Under the pieces are notes generated by a model. That model was not told the origin of the DNA. It saw only the letters and a list, made by a program, of their open reading frames with translations, and searched no databases. A stretch of DNA of 19,608 bases, taken from positions 1-19,608 of the forward strand of contig JAFMAU010000032.1 of NCBI GenBank assembly GCA_029784825.1, written 5' to 3'. A program made the translations under genes and the position numbers. Position 1 is the stretch's first letter. Each line of letters opens with the position of its first letter. The DNA comes from Nitrososphaerota archaeon (GTDB lineage Archaea; Thermoproteota; Nitrososphaeria; Nitrososphaerales; UBA183). Positions 1 to 6,914 of this stretch are shown piece after piece.

Positions 1-2
1 TA

Positions 3-572
3 GGGATACGGACGGTCACCCTCTACGTACTGTCGACCGAGAACCTCGACAGGACTGCCGGAGAGCTGAGGGACCTCTTCGAGCTGATCGAGGCGAGGCT
101 GGACAGGCTGCTCAACGACGCCAGGATAGTGAAGTACAGGGTCAAGGTCAGGGCGATCGGCCACCTGGACCTGCTCCCAGGCTCGATAGTGGGTCTCCTC
201 AGGGCGATCGAGACGAAGACGGAAGCGTACGACAACCACTACCTCAACATCGCAGTAGCTTACGGCGGGAGGGCCGAGATCACGGACGTCGTGAAGTCCA
301 TCGCCCAAGACGTGAGAAGCGGAAAGGTCAGCCCGGACGCCATCACAGAGGACACGGTGTCGGCGAGGCTGTACACTTCATTCCTCCCCAACCAGGAGCC
401 AGACCTCATCATCAGGACATCGGGAGAGGAGAGGATGAGCGGGTTCCTGCTTTGGCAGGGGGCGTATTCGGAGCTCATGTTCGTGGACGTGTTCTGGCCG
501 GCGTTCAGGTTCATTGACCTCTTGAGGGCGATCCGGACCTACCAGAAGAGGAGGCGTCGCTACGGCAAGTAA
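3..572 (+). CDS. uppS: Cis-prenyl diphosphate synthase (UppS/DHDDS family), 5'-truncated by the window edge
   Basis: This enzyme chain-elongates a short allylic diphosphate with isopentenyl diphosphate in cis to give the polyprenyl carrier lipid used for glycan export and protein N-glycosylation at the membrane. The frame is open from the window edge and 189 codons are visible. They begin GIRTVTLYVLSTENLDR, a family signature. Further signatures are NIAVAYGGRAEI, then DLIIRTSGEERMSGFLLWQ and AYSEL (the glutamate helps Mg binding), then FWP near the C-terminus. Family members run to about 250 residues, so roughly 60 N-terminal residues, including the catalytic Asp-Gly-Asn-Gly-Arg motif, lie upstream of the window. 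An internal GTG at 129 is not the true start, because signature sequence precedes it. The TAA overlaps a downstream ATG by one base (TAATG at 570-574). The surface proteins and MurG-like transferase nearby are plausible users of its product, but that link is inference. Confidence 0.93.
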   Translation, partial: GIRTVTLYVLSTENLDRTAGELRDLFELIEARLDRLLNDARIVKYRVKVRAIGHLDLLPGSIVGLLRAIETKTEAYDNHYLNIAVAYGGRAEITDVVKSIAQDVRSGKVSPDAITEDTVSARLYTSFLPNQEPDLIIRTSGEERMSGFLLWQGAYSELMFVDVFWPAFRFIDLLRAIRTYQKRRRRYGK

Positions 573-574
573 TG

Positions 575-580
575 TTTATG
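575..580 (+). promoter_or_regulatory. Possible TATA box for the eL22-like gene
   Basis: TTTATG sits about 28 nt before the TTG at 608, immediately past the uppS stop. The spacing fits an archaeal box A giving a very short leader. It overlaps the alternative ATG start at 572, so if it is a genuine promoter the TTG is the start. Confidence 0.35.
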
Positions 581-607
581 ACGCATCGGCCAGACGGGGA
601 GGCTAAG

Positions 608-1057
608 TTGAAGGTAGTCTTGGGGACTCTGAAGGACAAAGGGGAAGAGCTAGCAGCTTTCCTCGAGCCTAGGGTAGGGACGAAACCAGATCTTTCAGGA
701 GACACCCTCGAATTCGACGACGCCGGCGTAAAGGAAGGGATGAAGCCGCGCCAGGTCAAGACCTACATCAAGCGGTTCCTCTACATGAAAGGCGTGAGGA
801 AGAACTACAGGGTGTTCGTCGCAGGGAAGGAACTTACGGTACAGGAGATAGAGCTGGGCGAGAAGGAGGAAGAGGAGGAGGCCCCGGCGAAGAAGGAGGA
901 GGAGCCGGTCAAGGAAGAGAAGGCGGAAGAACCGGAAGCCCCGAAGGCCGAAGCTGAAGAGAAGGCCAAGGACGAGCCTGCCGAAGAGAAGGCGAAGCCC
1001 AAGAAGGCGCCTGCGAAGAAGCCCAGGGCGACGAAGAAGAAGGCAGCTTCAGAGTAG
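608..1057 (+). CDS. eL22 (ribosomal protein L22e)-like small protein with acidic/basic low-complexity tail
   Basis: Residues 1-83 resemble eukaryotic 60S protein eL22: an N-terminal strand followed by AAFLEPRV (compare FLQERI in eL22), then KTYIKRFLYMKGVRKNYRV, the counterpart of the Lys-rich RNA-contacting helix and strand of eL22, and finally ELTVQEIEL before an acidic run. eL22 also ends in an acidic run. From residue 84 the chain is low complexity, first Glu/Lys/Ala/Pro and then a basic PKKAPAKKP histone-H1-like end. I prefer the TTG at 608 (149 aa). It follows GGGGAGG at 597-603 at normal spacing, and TTTATG at 575-580 lies about 28 nt upstream. An in-frame ATG at 572, overlapping the uppS stop, would give 161 aa. 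The likely role is RNA or ribosome binding. The family call is from remembered motifs only, so a generic nucleic-acid-binding protein remains possible. Confidence 0.72.
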   Translation: MKVVLGTLKDKGEELAAFLEPRVGTKPDLSGDTLEFDDAGVKEGMKPRQVKTYIKRFLYMKGVRKNYRVFVAGKELTVQEIELGEKEEEEEAPAKKEEEPVKEEKAEEPEAPKAEAEEKAKDEPAEEKAKPKKAPAKKPRATKKKAASE

Positions 1058-1059
1058 AC

Positions 1060-1452
1060 CTAGGACGCACGCGCCCTGCGCGCCCGGGCGAGCCTTTTGT
1101 CCCTGAGGAGAGCCCTGAGATAGTTCCGTGACTCCCGCAGTGACTTCAGCGCAAGGATGAAGTCCCCGAGTGCGAAATGCTCGGCTCCCTTGTGCAGGTC
1201 CGAGAAGGCGAAGCCCAGCGCCTGCCGTTCGTCCGGGACTCGGTATGGCTTCAGCTTGATGAAACGGCCGGGGTTCTCTTCGTCCAGGTCGATCTTGATG
1301 AACGCGATGCTCTTCTCGACTTTGATGTATGCGAGCCAGATGGCCCGCAGCTCTTCCGGTGACGGTTCGCCTGAAAGAGATTTCATCGCAGAGCCGATGA
1401 GCTCCTCTGCTTTCGCCAGGTCAGCCGCTGTCTCGCTCCTCCAACTGCTCAA
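1060..1452 (-). CDS. Conserved-looking small helical protein, unknown function
   Basis: I do not recognise this 130-aa protein. It looks mostly alpha-helical: residues 6-26, 33-52 and 76-118 have amphipathic spacing, separated by a polar IDLDEENPGRF turn and by KLKPYRVPDE. The C-terminus is strongly basic (RDKRLARARRARA), which suggests nucleic-acid contact. There is no signal peptide or membrane segment. The start is TTG at 1452. The next Met is residue 23, which would remove the first helix. It is convergent with the eL22-like gene, with only two bases between the stops (TAG at 1055-1057, CTA at 1060-1062). Its promoter must lie in the 87-nt gap it shares divergently with the 224-aa gene. 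Confidence 0.7.
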   Translation of the reverse strand: MSSWRSETAADLAKAEELIGSAMKSLSGEPSPEELRAIWLAYIKVEKSIAFIKIDLDEENPGRFIKLKPYRVPDERQALGFAFSDLHKGAEHFALGDFILALKSLRESRNYLRALLRDKRLARARRARAS

Positions 1453-1504
1453 TTTTTCGTGTCAGCCATCCAACTTTGCGGATAGGAGCGATTTCCAGTC
1501 TGGA

Positions 1505-1514
1505 TTATTTATAA
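1505..1514 (+). promoter_or_regulatory. TATA box for the 224-aa duplicated-domain gene
   Basis: TTATTTATAA is a near-ideal archaeal box A. Its centre is about 30 nt from the TTG at 1540, which implies a leaderless or nearly leaderless transcript. It is the most A/T-rich spot in the local intergenic space. Confidence 0.65.
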
Positions 1515-1539
1515 CCAAGACGGAAGCGGCGGCAAAGGT

Positions 1540-2214
1540 TTGCCGAAAAAGGATGAGCGCATAGGAGGCGCGTGCTACGTCGGGCTCAGCTCCCTGCTCG
1601 ATCTGGGGAGGCTTTCCTGCGCGCTGGAGAGGGCTCCGTTCCCGCTATTCGCGTTCAAGGAAGGAAAGGCCACGAGGATTGCGGCGCAAGCGGACCTGTT
1701 CATGGGGACGCCGATCTTTTACTACTTCGACAACGGAACCGTGGACGAGTTCCTCGCCTACCGGATCACGGGCGAGGGCGAAGAGGTGCAGTTCGTCAAC
1801 TCGGCGAGCAACGCCTCTTACCTCTACGCTCCGGTGATCATGGTGCACAAGATGCCGAAGCCCCTGGAAGAAAGGGGCGGCTTCAATGACAAGTTCATCG
1901 CGGTCGAAGTGGAGAACATCCCCAGCCTGGTAAAGGTGGGAGCGTACAAGACGCTCTTCGAAGAACCTCCGCTACCCCTGTTCGCTTTCAAGGACAGCCA
2001 CGGATGGGTCCTGGGGACGTTCGCGAGGATCGACGACTATGAGGAGGCTTCGATATTCTTCTACTGCCGACCCGGAGAAGAGCCCTCAGGGTTCCTGAGG
2101 TACACGTACGACCGGGTGACCGAGGCGACCTACGTCAAGAGGACCGACGAGCCCGGGTATCACTACATCAAGGTAGTGAAGCTCACGGCCACGCACCCTC
2201 TTGTCGATTTCTAG
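1540..2214 (+). CDS. 224-aa protein of unknown function made of two tandem ~90-residue repeats
   Basis: I do not recognise the family. The protein is an internal duplication. LSSLLDLG...APFPLFAFK (residues 16-40) aligns without gaps with IPSLVKVG...PPLPLFAFK (127-151). The similarity continues through PIFYYF / SIFFYC (58-63 / 171-176), EFLAYRI / GFLRYTY, and ends with YLYAPVIMVHK / YHYIKVVKL (94-104 / 207-215). Each unit looks beta-rich and cytosolic, with no signal peptide. The start is TTG at 1540, because no nearby ATG is in frame and a strong TATA box lies about 30 nt upstream. Its TAG stop shares a CTAG palindrome with the stop of the convergent Nudix gene. A two-lobed ligand-binding or structural role is conceivable, but I cannot assign a function. 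Confidence 0.82.
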   Translation: MPKKDERIGGACYVGLSSLLDLGRLSCALERAPFPLFAFKEGKATRIAAQADLFMGTPIFYYFDNGTVDEFLAYRITGEGEEVQFVNSASNASYLYAPVIMVHKMPKPLEERGGFNDKFIAVEVENIPSLVKVGAYKTLFEEPPLPLFAFKDSHGWVLGTFARIDDYEEASIFFYCRPGEEPSGFLRYTYDRVTEATYVKRTDEPGYHYIKVVKLTATHPLVDF

Positions 2215-2624
2215 GCAGAAGCCAGGATGAAGCGCTCGGCCTCGCCCATCGTGACCCTCGAGTTCTCATAGGACGCCTTCTTGACCGCCTCGTGATAGGG
2301 GAACCATCCGTACCCCTGGTGCTCGAACGAAATCTTCACGGATTCGCTTGCGGTGGACGCGAGCAGGTAAACGACTCGCTTGTGGACGTTCTTCCCGTCC
2401 CTCCTGTAGAAGTATTCGATCACCTTCCTGAATCCAGGAAGGAACTTCAGGTCCATCAGCCCCGTCTCCTCGGCGACCTCCCTCAGCGCTGTTTCCTTCT
2501 CGCTCTCTCCCTTTTCGACTCCGCCCTTCGGGAAGTCCCAGCGGCCCGCGTTCTGCAGAAGGAGGTACATCCTCCCCGACGGGGAGTCTCTGAAGACCAC
2601 CGCGCCCGCGGAGCGCTCTTCCAT
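2211..2624 (-). CDS. Nudix hydrolase, Ap4A-hydrolase (NUDT2)-like
   Basis: This is a 137-aa single-domain Nudix protein with a complete Nudix box, G34-x5-E40-x7-R48-E49-V-x-E52-E53-x-G55-L56. It binds Mg and cleaves nucleoside diphosphate-linked substrates. Outside the box, YLLLQ, GRWDFPKGGVE, FLPGFRKVIEYF, the VYLLA strand and FEHQGYGWFPYHEA follow the layout of asymmetric bis(5'-nucleosyl)-tetraphosphatases, so hydrolysis of Ap4A to ATP and AMP is the best guess. I start at the ATG at 2624. A longer frame to 2717 adds a non-conserved leader that runs over the apparent promoter (AT-rich box at 2646-2655, about 27 nt upstream). It overlaps the convergent 224-aa gene by four bases and is divergent from the PadR-like gene. 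Confidence 0.88.
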   Translation of the reverse strand: MEERSAGAVVFRDSPSGRMYLLLQNAGRWDFPKGGVEKGESEKETALREVAEETGLMDLKFLPGFRKVIEYFYRRDGKNVHKRVVYLLASTASESVKISFEHQGYGWFPYHEAVKKASYENSRVTMGEAERFILASA

Positions 2625-2645
2625 CCCCCGATGTTTTTCGGGACC

Positions 2646-2655
2646 GATTATTATC
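2646..2655 (-). promoter_or_regulatory. TATA box for the Nudix gene
   Basis: Read on the minus strand this is GATAATAATC, centred about 27 nt from the ATG at 2624. It supports the short Nudix start and a nearly leaderless transcript. Confidence 0.5.
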
Positions 2656-2732
2656 GTTGACTGGGGCGGGGTCCAAATCGTTAAAACGACCACGGCGTCC
2701 CTCGCTCGATCGGACAATGGTCAAGACAGTGC

Positions 2733-2746
2733 CGGCGGGCCCGCCG
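2733..2746. promoter_or_regulatory. 14-bp perfect GC palindrome abutting the PadR start codon
   Basis: CGGCGGGCCCGCCG is its own reverse complement, and its last base is the G of the GTG start codon of the PadR-like gene. It could be an autoregulatory operator or an RNA hairpin that masks the start. It does not resemble the usual ATGT/ACAT PadR operator, and GC palindromes arise easily in GC-rich DNA. Confidence 0.35.
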
Positions 2747-3048
2747 TGCGTTTCGTAGACCGGCTGAAGGAGAAGATCCAGAAGGAGAACCTCTGGTTCT
2801 TCATCCTCGTCCTGCTCTCCCAAGAAGAGCGATACGGCTTCGAGCTCAGGCGGCTCATCAACGAGCGGTTCGGGTTCTGGAGCGGGACTGTGACAGCGTA
2901 CAGGGTCCTGTACGACCTCGAGAAGGCAGGGCTCGTGAAGGCCGAGATGAAAGACCGGAGGAAGTACTACAGGATCACAAAGGAAGGGAAGGCGGAGCTC
3001 GAGGGGGCGAAGTCGTTCGTGCAGGGCCTGTTGAAGGAGATTCCCTGA
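2746..3048 (+). CDS. PadR-type winged-helix transcriptional regulator
   Basis: This is a 100-aa protein with the PadR winged-helix layout: ENLWFFILVLL (helix 1), YGFELRRLINERFG (helix 2), GTVTAYRVLYDLEKAGLV (recognition helix) and RRKYYRITKEGKAEL (the wing and following helix). The C-terminal dimerisation helix is short, ending FVQGLLKEIP, so it belongs to the small single-domain class. The start is GTG at 2746. The ATG at 2717 is out of frame. A possible box, GTTAAAAC, lies at 2680-2687. The gene is divergent from the Nudix gene and sits 55 nt before ino1 on the same strand. A dyad at 3051-3066 over the ino1 promoter region makes ino1 a candidate target. That is inference, as the ligand and targets are unknown. 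Confidence 0.85.
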   Translation: MRFVDRLKEKIQKENLWFFILVLLSQEERYGFELRRLINERFGFWSGTVTAYRVLYDLEKAGLVKAEMKDRRKYYRITKEGKAELEGAKSFVQGLLKEIP

Positions 3049-3050
3049 AG

Positions 3051-3066
3051 TTTTACAACGGTAAAA
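3051..3066. promoter_or_regulatory. Perfect inverted repeat overlapping the ino1 TATA box
   Basis: TTTTAC-AACG-GTAAAA has six-base perfect arms around a four-base centre, in the 55-nt gap between the PadR-like gene and ino1. The right arm extends into GTAAAATA (3061-3068), the best TATA-like element for ino1, about 39 nt from its ATG. A dimeric repressor bound here would block TBP. It could equally be a terminator-like hairpin for the PadR transcript. Confidence 0.5.
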
Positions 3067-3103
3067 TAGGAGTGGGCGGCACCCCGGGGAGAGGGAATCT
3101 GAA

Positions 3104-4168
3104 ATGGCCAAGAAAGTGAAAGTCGCCATCGCGGGGGTAGGCAACTGTGCTTCAGCGCTCGTACAGGGCCTCCACTACTACTCAAAGAAGGGGCCCGACG
3201 AGGGCCTGACTTACTGGGACATCGGAGGGTACACCCCCAAGGACGTCCAGATCGTGGCCGCCTTTGACGTCAACTCGATGAAAGTGGGAAAGGATCTGTC
3301 CAAGGCGATATTCCAGCCTCCGAACAACACCGTGAAGATCACTGACGTCCCCGAAATGGGGGTCAAAGTGAAGAAGGGCCCCCTGCACGACGGGATAGGC
3401 AAGTATCTGAAGGACGTCGTCCCCGTTTCAGCCCAGCCCGACCATGATGTCGTGCAGGAGATCAAGGACACTGGCGCTGACATGCTCGTGAACTACCTAC
3501 CGGTTGGGAGCACCATGGCTACGGCCGCCTATGCGGAGTCGGCGCTGAAAGCCGGCGTCGCTTTCGTAAACGCGATCCCGGTCTTCATCGCATCAGATGG
3601 AAAATGGGCTGCCAAATTCACAGAGGCTGGACTCCCTGTCGCCGGCGACGACGTCATGAGCCAGGTGGGTGCCACGGTCCTCCACAAGACGCTTGTGAAG
3701 ATGGCGATAGACAGGGGGGTGAAGGTCGACGAGACCTACCAGCTGAACATAGGCGGAGACACGGACTTCCTGAACATGCTCGAGGAGACCCGGCTTAAGG
3801 ACAAGAGGGAGAGCAAGACGAGCGCTGTCAGGGCGATGTCCCCTTACGAGGTCCCCACCAGGATCGGGCCGAGCGACTACGTGCCGTTTCTGGACAACGA
3901 CAAAGTGTGCTACATCTGGCTGAAGGGGCGTTATTTCGGAGGGAGCGTGGTCAAGATCGATGTGAAGCTCCACGTGGTCGACGCATATGACAGCGGCGGC
4001 GTGATGGTCGACGCGATCCGTGGGACCAAGGCTGCGCTCGACAGAGGGATAGCCGGCCAGCTGGAGAGCCTTTCCGCCTTCTGCTTCAAGCACCCACCCG
4101 TCCAGATGCCCTATCAAGCGGCCAAGGCCGCCTTTGAGGAATTTACTTCGGGGAAGCGGGGACGCTAG
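3104..4168 (+). CDS. ino1: Myo-inositol-1-phosphate synthase
   Basis: This NAD-dependent cytosolic enzyme isomerises glucose 6-phosphate to 1L-myo-inositol 1-phosphate, the precursor of archaetidylinositol lipids and inositol-phosphate solutes. It is 354 aa, in the compact archaeal/actinobacterial size range. It shows the N-terminal Rossmann GVGNCAS (residues 11-17), VNYLPVGS (129-136), NAIPVFIA, GDDVMSQVGAT, then NIGGDTDFLNML and RLKDKRESKTS (215-240), which hold the family's catalytic lysines. The ATG at 3104 is preceded by purine-rich GGGGAGAGGG at 3086-3095 and a TATA-like element at 3061-3068. The last 26 bases overlap the convergent surface-protein gene. A PadR-type regulator lies immediately upstream on the same strand. 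Confidence 0.95.
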   Translation: MAKKVKVAIAGVGNCASALVQGLHYYSKKGPDEGLTYWDIGGYTPKDVQIVAAFDVNSMKVGKDLSKAIFQPPNNTVKITDVPEMGVKVKKGPLHDGIGKYLKDVVPVSAQPDHDVVQEIKDTGADMLVNYLPVGSTMATAAYAESALKAGVAFVNAIPVFIASDGKWAAKFTEAGLPVAGDDVMSQVGATVLHKTLVKMAIDRGVKVDETYQLNIGGDTDFLNMLEETRLKDKRESKTSAVRAMSPYEVPTRIGPSDYVPFLDNDKVCYIWLKGRYFGGSVVKIDVKLHVVDAYDSGGVMVDAIRGTKAALDRGIAGQLESLSAFCFKHPPVQMPYQAAKAAFEEFTSGKRGR

Positions 4169-6866
4169 CGGCCAACCTTCTCATGTAGAAGGCGACCCCC
4201 AGCATAACCAAAAGGATGAAGGCCGTGGGGATCAGATACCTGGTGAGCACGTTCTCGGCGATCGCTATGCCTGAGGAAGCCGGGACTACCCCGTTAACAG
4301 CGGTCCCCGAGTAGCTGAAGGTGAGCTTCGCCCCGGAGAAGGGGATGGTTATGCCCGAGCCGGCGACCGCGCTCGCGGTTGCCGTGACGTTGGCTCCGGG
4401 CCCCAGGACACCGTCTGAGACTGTCAGGGTCCTTGACGTGATCTGGGCGTTCTGCAGCCCGCTCAGGGTGACGCCCGCCGGGAGGGGCAGAGTGAAGAGG
4501 ACGCTGCTGACCGACACCCCCGAGGGGTTGTTGATCTCGACGGTGATCGTGAAGCTCTTCCCTTCTATTGGAGTCGCTGGGCTGGTGACTATGGAGGCGA
4601 CAAGCGGCTGGTAGACCTGGACTCTGGACGTCGTCCCCTGGAGGCTGAAAGACGTCCCGCCGAAGTAGAAGGTAGCTGTCACGGGCGTAGCCGAGAGGTT
4701 GCCGTATGACTGGGACATGGCCACAGGGTAGGTGACCGAAATGTTCTCGCCTGGAGCCAGGGTCGCTGCCGTCTGAGTAAGGGACGCCGTCGAAGTGAGG
4801 CTGTCGAAGGAGTCGGCGGTCGACGTCAGCGTCACGTTATAGAACGGGAGCCGCCCGGAGTCGACGGCAGTTGCCGTGACGTTGGAGCCCATCCCTTCGA
4901 AAAGCTGGGAGGGAGAGAAAGCCTTCGTGAGAGAGATCCCCGCCGGGATTGACACCGAGTTTGACTGACCCGTGAAGTTCCCTCCGGGAGTGACGCCACT
5001 GAAGGTTAGCGGAGGGAGGATGTAGTTCGCCGGAGCGGTGAGGTTGTACGTCATGAATGTGCGCAAAGCAGAGGACTGGTTGATCACCGGGTACGAGATG
5101 GTGAGGACGCCTCCGGAGCACGAGATGCCGGTGCCGCTCGTCAGGCCGCACCCGAGCCCAGCGGGAAGGGCAGCAACCGCCGTGAAGCTGGTGACGTTAG
5201 CCAGCCCCTGGTTCAAGGTCGTGAATGCGAGGGTCACGTTGGTGATGGTCGCCGAAGTCTGCGAGATGCCCGCAGCCACGGCAAGGGCCGGGAAACCGGT
5301 GACCATCGAGACGTGGGAGAACACGTCGGACACCACGTTGGTGGTGGCCTGTAGGTTGGTCCCGTTCGGGTCCTGATAGGTCACCGCGTAAGACCTCGTT
5401 ATGTTGACGTTGGACAGTCCGGTGGCGGACTGGACCACTGATACAGTCGCACTCCCGCCGGAAGTGCTGCCGGTCTTGGCGGCGAGCCCCGATATCGGGG
5501 TCCCCGCAACTACTACCGAAGACGCGGGGAGGGTCCCTACGTTGAACACGTTGACTTCCATCGTCTGCGAGGCTCCCACTGGCTTGCCGAGACTCCCGGA
5601 GGGGGCCAGTGTCGCATAGACGACCGGCTCGTCTATCCCCTGAGAGAGTGTGATCGGATTGAGTAAGGCGGTCGCGTTCATCGTCTTCCCGTCAGTCTGG
5701 TACTGGTACCGGACCACGGACGCGGGGATGGTCAGGGGCCCGGTGGCAGACCCGGTGTACTGGAGCCTGTAGACGGGGGTCGTGCTCGCTCCGGCGACGA
5801 GCGATATCGAAGAGACGTTGTCGTTCCCGCCCAGGAACGTAAAGCTGCCTGTGCCGTTCCACCAGCTGTCGGCGTATGTGATGTTGGATATGACGTCGGT
5901 GGGCGAGAGGTTTGTGAACGTCAAGGTTACCGCGATGTCGGTGCCCGCCCTGAGGACCCCGACGTCTACGGCCCTGGTCGCGAGGAGGGGTGCGGACTGC
6001 TCAACAACCGTGGCGTTGACGCCGCTGATGCTCTTCCCCGGCGCGAGCGTCAGCCGGTATGACCCGGAGAACGTCGCGGAATTGCTGGTCACTGTCGCCA
6101 GGTCGGAAGACATGATGACGCCATCAAGCGTGGTTATTTTGACAACGGATGAGGAGCTGCTGTTCGAGGCTGTGAGGGACGTTGCAGAGCCTCCGAAGTA
6201 GCTGAGGACTGTCGGCGCGCCGGAACTGCTCAGGGCTGAATAAGCGATCGACCCAACCACAAGGCTGTGCGTGAACCCGCTCCCCGTGTTGCTGCCTTCG
6301 AGCACTACGAAGGGAGACGGCGTGGAGACAAGCCCTGAAGAGCTGATCGCGCTCGCGAACCCGTGCTCGGCGGTCGGGAGGAACCTCAGTAGCGTCGCCG
6401 GGATGACCGTCGAGAACGACACGGGGCTGTAGAACGAAAAGACCCCCGTCCCGTTGGACATCGAGACGAAGTTGGTCAACAGGTATGGGTCGACGGCCGC
6501 AGCCGCGGCAGCGGCGTCAGCGAACGTGGAGGCTCCGACGGTAAGGAACAGCCCCTGCGACGGCAGGTACGGCACCGGAAGGAGGTCGTACCCCCGTGGG
6601 CCGAAGACCTGGAAGTCGGGCTGCCATCCCGCCGTTGAAACTGCGGTGATGTTGTACCAGCTCAACCCTGGGGTTGACTCCAGGGCCGAGAGGTGGCTGG
6701 AGCCGTTCAGCCCGGTGAACGTAAAGTACCAGAGGGCGTCGGAACCGGCGACGTAGACGTTCAGCTTCTCAGTGTAGGGAGACTGCGCGTGCGCAAGCTG
6801 CGCCGGGACCGAAGACAGGAGCAAGAGGGCGAGGACAGAAACAGCCAGCAGCTTGGAATGCTTCAA
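4143..6866 (-). CDS. Large secreted, C-terminally membrane-anchored surface protein with repeated beta-sandwich domains
   Basis: This 907-aa protein has a signal peptide (residues 1-28, hydrophobic core LLAVSVLALLLLSS, cut near AHAQ) and a single C-terminal membrane helix (YLIPTAFILLVMLGVAFY) followed by a short basic tail. The mature protein is therefore anchored with its bulk outside. The ectodomain is Ser/Thr/Gly/Val-rich with many N-x-S/T sequons. It carries repeated DUF11/CARDB-like beta-sandwich motifs such as NVTLAFTTLN, FYNVTLTSTAD, LAPGENISVTYPV and SSVLFTLPLPAGV. The 200-residue N-terminal part, with a poly-Ala helix (FADAAAAAAAV), is different and unidentified. Two nearby cysteines (GCGLTSGTGISC) could form a disulfide. 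The start is TTG at 6866, required for the signal peptide. A strong TATA box lies about 34 nt upstream. S-layer-associated or adhesin roles are guesses. Confidence 0.88.
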   Translation of the reverse strand: MKHSKLLAVSVLALLLLSSVPAQLAHAQSPYTEKLNVYVAGSDALWYFTFTGLNGSSHLSALESTPGLSWYNITAVSTAGWQPDFQVFGPRGYDLLPVPYLPSQGLFLTVGASTFADAAAAAAAVDPYLLTNFVSMSNGTGVFSFYSPVSFSTVIPATLLRFLPTAEHGFASAISSSGLVSTPSPFVVLEGSNTGSGFTHSLVVGSIAYSALSSSGAPTVLSYFGGSATSLTASNSSSSSVVKITTLDGVIMSSDLATVTSNSATFSGSYRLTLAPGKSISGVNATVVEQSAPLLATRAVDVGVLRAGTDIAVTLTFTNLSPTDVISNITYADSWWNGTGSFTFLGGNDNVSSISLVAGASTTPVYRLQYTGSATGPLTIPASVVRYQYQTDGKTMNATALLNPITLSQGIDEPVVYATLAPSGSLGKPVGASQTMEVNVFNVGTLPASSVVVAGTPISGLAAKTGSTSGGSATVSVVQSATGLSNVNITRSYAVTYQDPNGTNLQATTNVVSDVFSHVSMVTGFPALAVAAGISQTSATITNVTLAFTTLNQGLANVTSFTAVAALPAGLGCGLTSGTGISCSGGVLTISYPVINQSSALRTFMTYNLTAPANYILPPLTFSGVTPGGNFTGQSNSVSIPAGISLTKAFSPSQLFEGMGSNVTATAVDSGRLPFYNVTLTSTADSFDSLTSTASLTQTAATLAPGENISVTYPVAMSQSYGNLSATPVTATFYFGGTSFSLQGTTSRVQVYQPLVASIVTSPATPIEGKSFTITVEINNPSGVSVSSVLFTLPLPAGVTLSGLQNAQITSRTLTVSDGVLGPGANVTATASAVAGSGITIPFSGAKLTFSYSGTAVNGVVPASSGIAIAENVLTRYLIPTAFILLVMLGVAFYMRRLAASVPASPK

Positions 6867-6895
6867 GCGAGTCTCCTGAAGGCGCTCGATTCAGG

Positions 6896-6904
6896 ATATA
6901 AAAG
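6896..6904 (-). promoter_or_regulatory. TATA box for the 907-aa surface protein gene
   Basis: On the minus strand this reads CTTTTATAT, one of the two strongest box A matches in the window. Its centre is about 34 nt from the TTG at 6866, between the radA stop and this gene, which indicates independent transcription. Confidence 0.65.
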
Positions 6905-6914
6905 TGGTTGGATT

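Noticed and set aside
129..572. Start of the cis-prenyltransferase at the GTG at 129
   Set aside because: Conserved family sequence (VTLYVLSTEN) lies in frame upstream, so the gene runs off the left edge.
880..1050. GA-rich tract near the end of the eL22-like gene as a possible repeat or CRISPR-like element
   Set aside because: It is the coding sequence of a Glu/Lys/Ala tail, with no regular unit length or spacers.
2266..3144. A 292-codon minus-strand open frame spanning the Nudix and PadR genes
   Set aside because: It crosses an evident promoter region and two well-supported genes, and its product is Arg/Pro/Glu-rich low-quality sequence.
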